From Candidatus Kapaibacterium sp. (GTDB taxonomy: Bacteria; Bacteroidota; Ignavibacteria; Kapaibacteriales; UBA2268), in contig CALHRB010000272.1 of NCBI GenBank assembly GCA_938038165.1, positions 1 through 6,955 on the forward strand: a stretch of 6,955 bases of DNA, written 5' to 3'. Numbering within the stretch: position 1 is the stretch's first letter; each line of letters begins with the position of its first letter. This document shows positions 6,145 to 6,955 of the stretch, in pieces. The position numbers and the translations under genes were made by a program. The notes under the pieces are model-generated. The model did no database searches and had not been told where the DNA came from. It saw nothing but the letters and a program-made list of their open reading frames with translations.

Positions 6145-6822
6145 ATGAATTTTAAACCTTTATTCAGGGTTTTTAGCGTTTTTCAGAAGGAATTAAATAG
6201 CGAATTACGAAATCGGTATTCAATTTCAGCTGTAGTTTTATTTATAATAACAACTATTACAATAGTATTATTTGCCTCAGCGGGCGAAGATATAACACCC
6301 GGCATGGCAGCCGGATTAATTTGGATTATTATGTTTTTTTCTGCTATGACCGGCTTAGGTAGAAGCTTTGTGAGTGAAGAAGAAAGAGGAACAAGCCTTT
6401 ATTTGAAGCTTTCGACGACCTCAGGAGCAATTTTCTTTGGAAAGTTGATTTTTAATATTGTTTTATCAATCTCATTGAACACGATAGCAGTATTATTATT
6501 TTTCCTTTTTATAGACTCAGTAATTTTAAGAGTTTTTGAAACTTTTTTAATCACTCATATTCTTGGTAGTATTGGAATAGCAGGCGCTTCGACTATTATA
6601 TCAGCAATAATAGCAAGAGCTAATACTAAAGGAGCATTATTTCCTGTATTATCCTTTCCAATAATATTACCACTTTTGATGTTTGGAATAGAAACAACAA
6701 TGTTTTCGCTTGATGGGACGCCATTCGATTCAGCCTTGAACAACTTTGGAATGATGTTTTCCTATTGCGGATTAATCATCACACTGTCTTATTTTCTTTT
6801 CGATTTTGTCTGGAAGGAGTAA
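6145..6822 (+). CDS. ccmB: CcmB-type haem exporter permease for cytochrome c maturation
   Basis: A 225-residue integral membrane protein, matching the roughly 220-residue CcmB family. Six hydrophobic segments lie near residues 27-45, 53-70, 96-121, 135-157, 163-183 and 199-220. Family-like stretches are the start KELNSELRNRYSISAVVLF, GLIWIIMFFSAMTGLGRSF, then EEERGTSLYL, and FPVLSFPIILPLLMFG (166-181). In the Ccm system I pathway, CcmB with the ATPase CcmA and with CcmC moves haem across the inner membrane to CcmE for attachment to apocytochromes c. It lies 17 bases after the barrel gene with no terminator between, so it is probably co-transcribed, but no ccmA or ccmC is adjacent in this window. 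No clear Shine-Dalgarno precedes the ATG. A generic ABC-2 permease is the alternative; the CcmB pattern fits better. Confidence 0.85.
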   Translation: MNFKPLFRVFSVFQKELNSELRNRYSISAVVLFIITTITIVLFASAGEDITPGMAAGLIWIIMFFSAMTGLGRSFVSEEERGTSLYLKLSTTSGAIFFGKLIFNIVLSISLNTIAVLLFFLFIDSVILRVFETFLITHILGSIGIAGASTIISAIIARANTKGALFPVLSFPIILPLLMFGIETTMFSLDGTPFDSALNNFGMMFSYCGLIITLSYFLFDFVWKE

Positions 6823-6860
6823 TATTTCTTTTCTGCCTTCACAGGTTAACTTAAAATCAC

Positions 6861-6891
6861 TTTGAGAAAATAAAAAAAAATAGTATTTTTG
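6861..6891 (+). promoter_or_regulatory. Bacteroidota-type promoter of tRNA-Val
   Basis: TTTG at 6861-6864, a 19-base spacer and TATTTTTG at 6884-6891 exactly match -33 TTTG / -7 TAnnTTTG, with the same spacer length as the promoter at 2767. Transcription would begin near 6898, about eight bases before the tRNA. Confidence 0.8.
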
Positions 6892-6905
6892 TAGTTCTTC
6901 AAAAA

Positions 6906-6955
6906 GGGCGAATAGCTCAGGTGGTATAGAGCGCCTGCCTTACAAGCAGGAGGTC
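6906..6955 (+). tRNA. tRNA-Val (anticodon TAC), 3'-truncated by the window end
   Basis: The visible part folds as a tRNA: acceptor 5' strand GGGCGAA (6906-6912), TA, D-stem GCTC/GAGC (6915-6918 with 6929-6932) around loop AGGTGGTATA, anticodon stem CCTGC/GCAGG (6934-6938 with 6946-6950) and loop CTTACAA, giving anticodon TAC at 6941-6943. The variable loop AGGTC ends the window; the T-arm, 3' acceptor strand and any CCA are not seen. It reads GUA-type valine codons. Further tRNA genes may follow in the same transcript. Confidence 0.95.

Noticed and set aside
6823..6860. Terminator after ccmB
   Set aside because: Only a short GTTAAC-centred symmetry with no stable stem or T-tract; transcription may run on into the tRNA.

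Overview
The window is AT-rich and comes from a bacterium of the Bacteroidota / Fibrobacterota-Chlorobiota-Bacteroidota group. It could equally be an Ignavibacteria- or Kapabacteria-like relative. Three observations support this: two neighbouring exported proteins end in type IX secretion (T9SS) type A sorting domains with a YPNPF motif; two exact promoters of the Bacteroidota primary sigma type (TTTG-N19-TAnnTTTG) are present; and signal peptides are common while Shine-Dalgarno sequences are often weak. No mobile element, CRISPR array or phage gene was seen.

Layout. Positions 3-485 (+) hold the 3' part of an unrecognised exported or membrane-anchored protein. It converges, with a 4-base gap, on a gene at 490-1389 (-) for a MerR-type regulator with a C-terminal cobalamin-binding module of the CarH/LitR kind. 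Positions 1390-1654 are a 265-base divergent intergenic region with seven same-strand TnTACA boxes, some at exact 11-bp spacing, and a perfect 14-bp inverted repeat. This looks like an operator for the adjacent regulator. Next comes a secreted protein with two DUF4397-like domains and a T9SS sorting domain (1655-2695), closed by a strong intrinsic terminator (2722-2754).

A consensus promoter (2767-2797) then starts a second transcription unit with short gaps of 24 and 17 bases. It encodes a small secreted protein with a cohesin-like beta domain and a T9SS domain (2819-3670), an 810-residue protein joining an IgGFc-binding-protein-type domain to an outer-membrane beta barrel (3695-6127), and a CcmB-type haem exporter permease (6145-6822). 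A second consensus promoter (6861-6891) drives tRNA-Val(TAC), which runs off the window end.

The most interesting inference is a B12-dependent, possibly light-sensing, one-component switch next to and probably controlling a T9SS-exported surface protein. Known CarH/LitR systems mainly control carotenoid and photoprotection genes. The regulator keeps the W-x9-EH adenosylcobalamin-capping motif and the likely axial histidine, but has Arg where Thermus CarH has its light-state second histidine.
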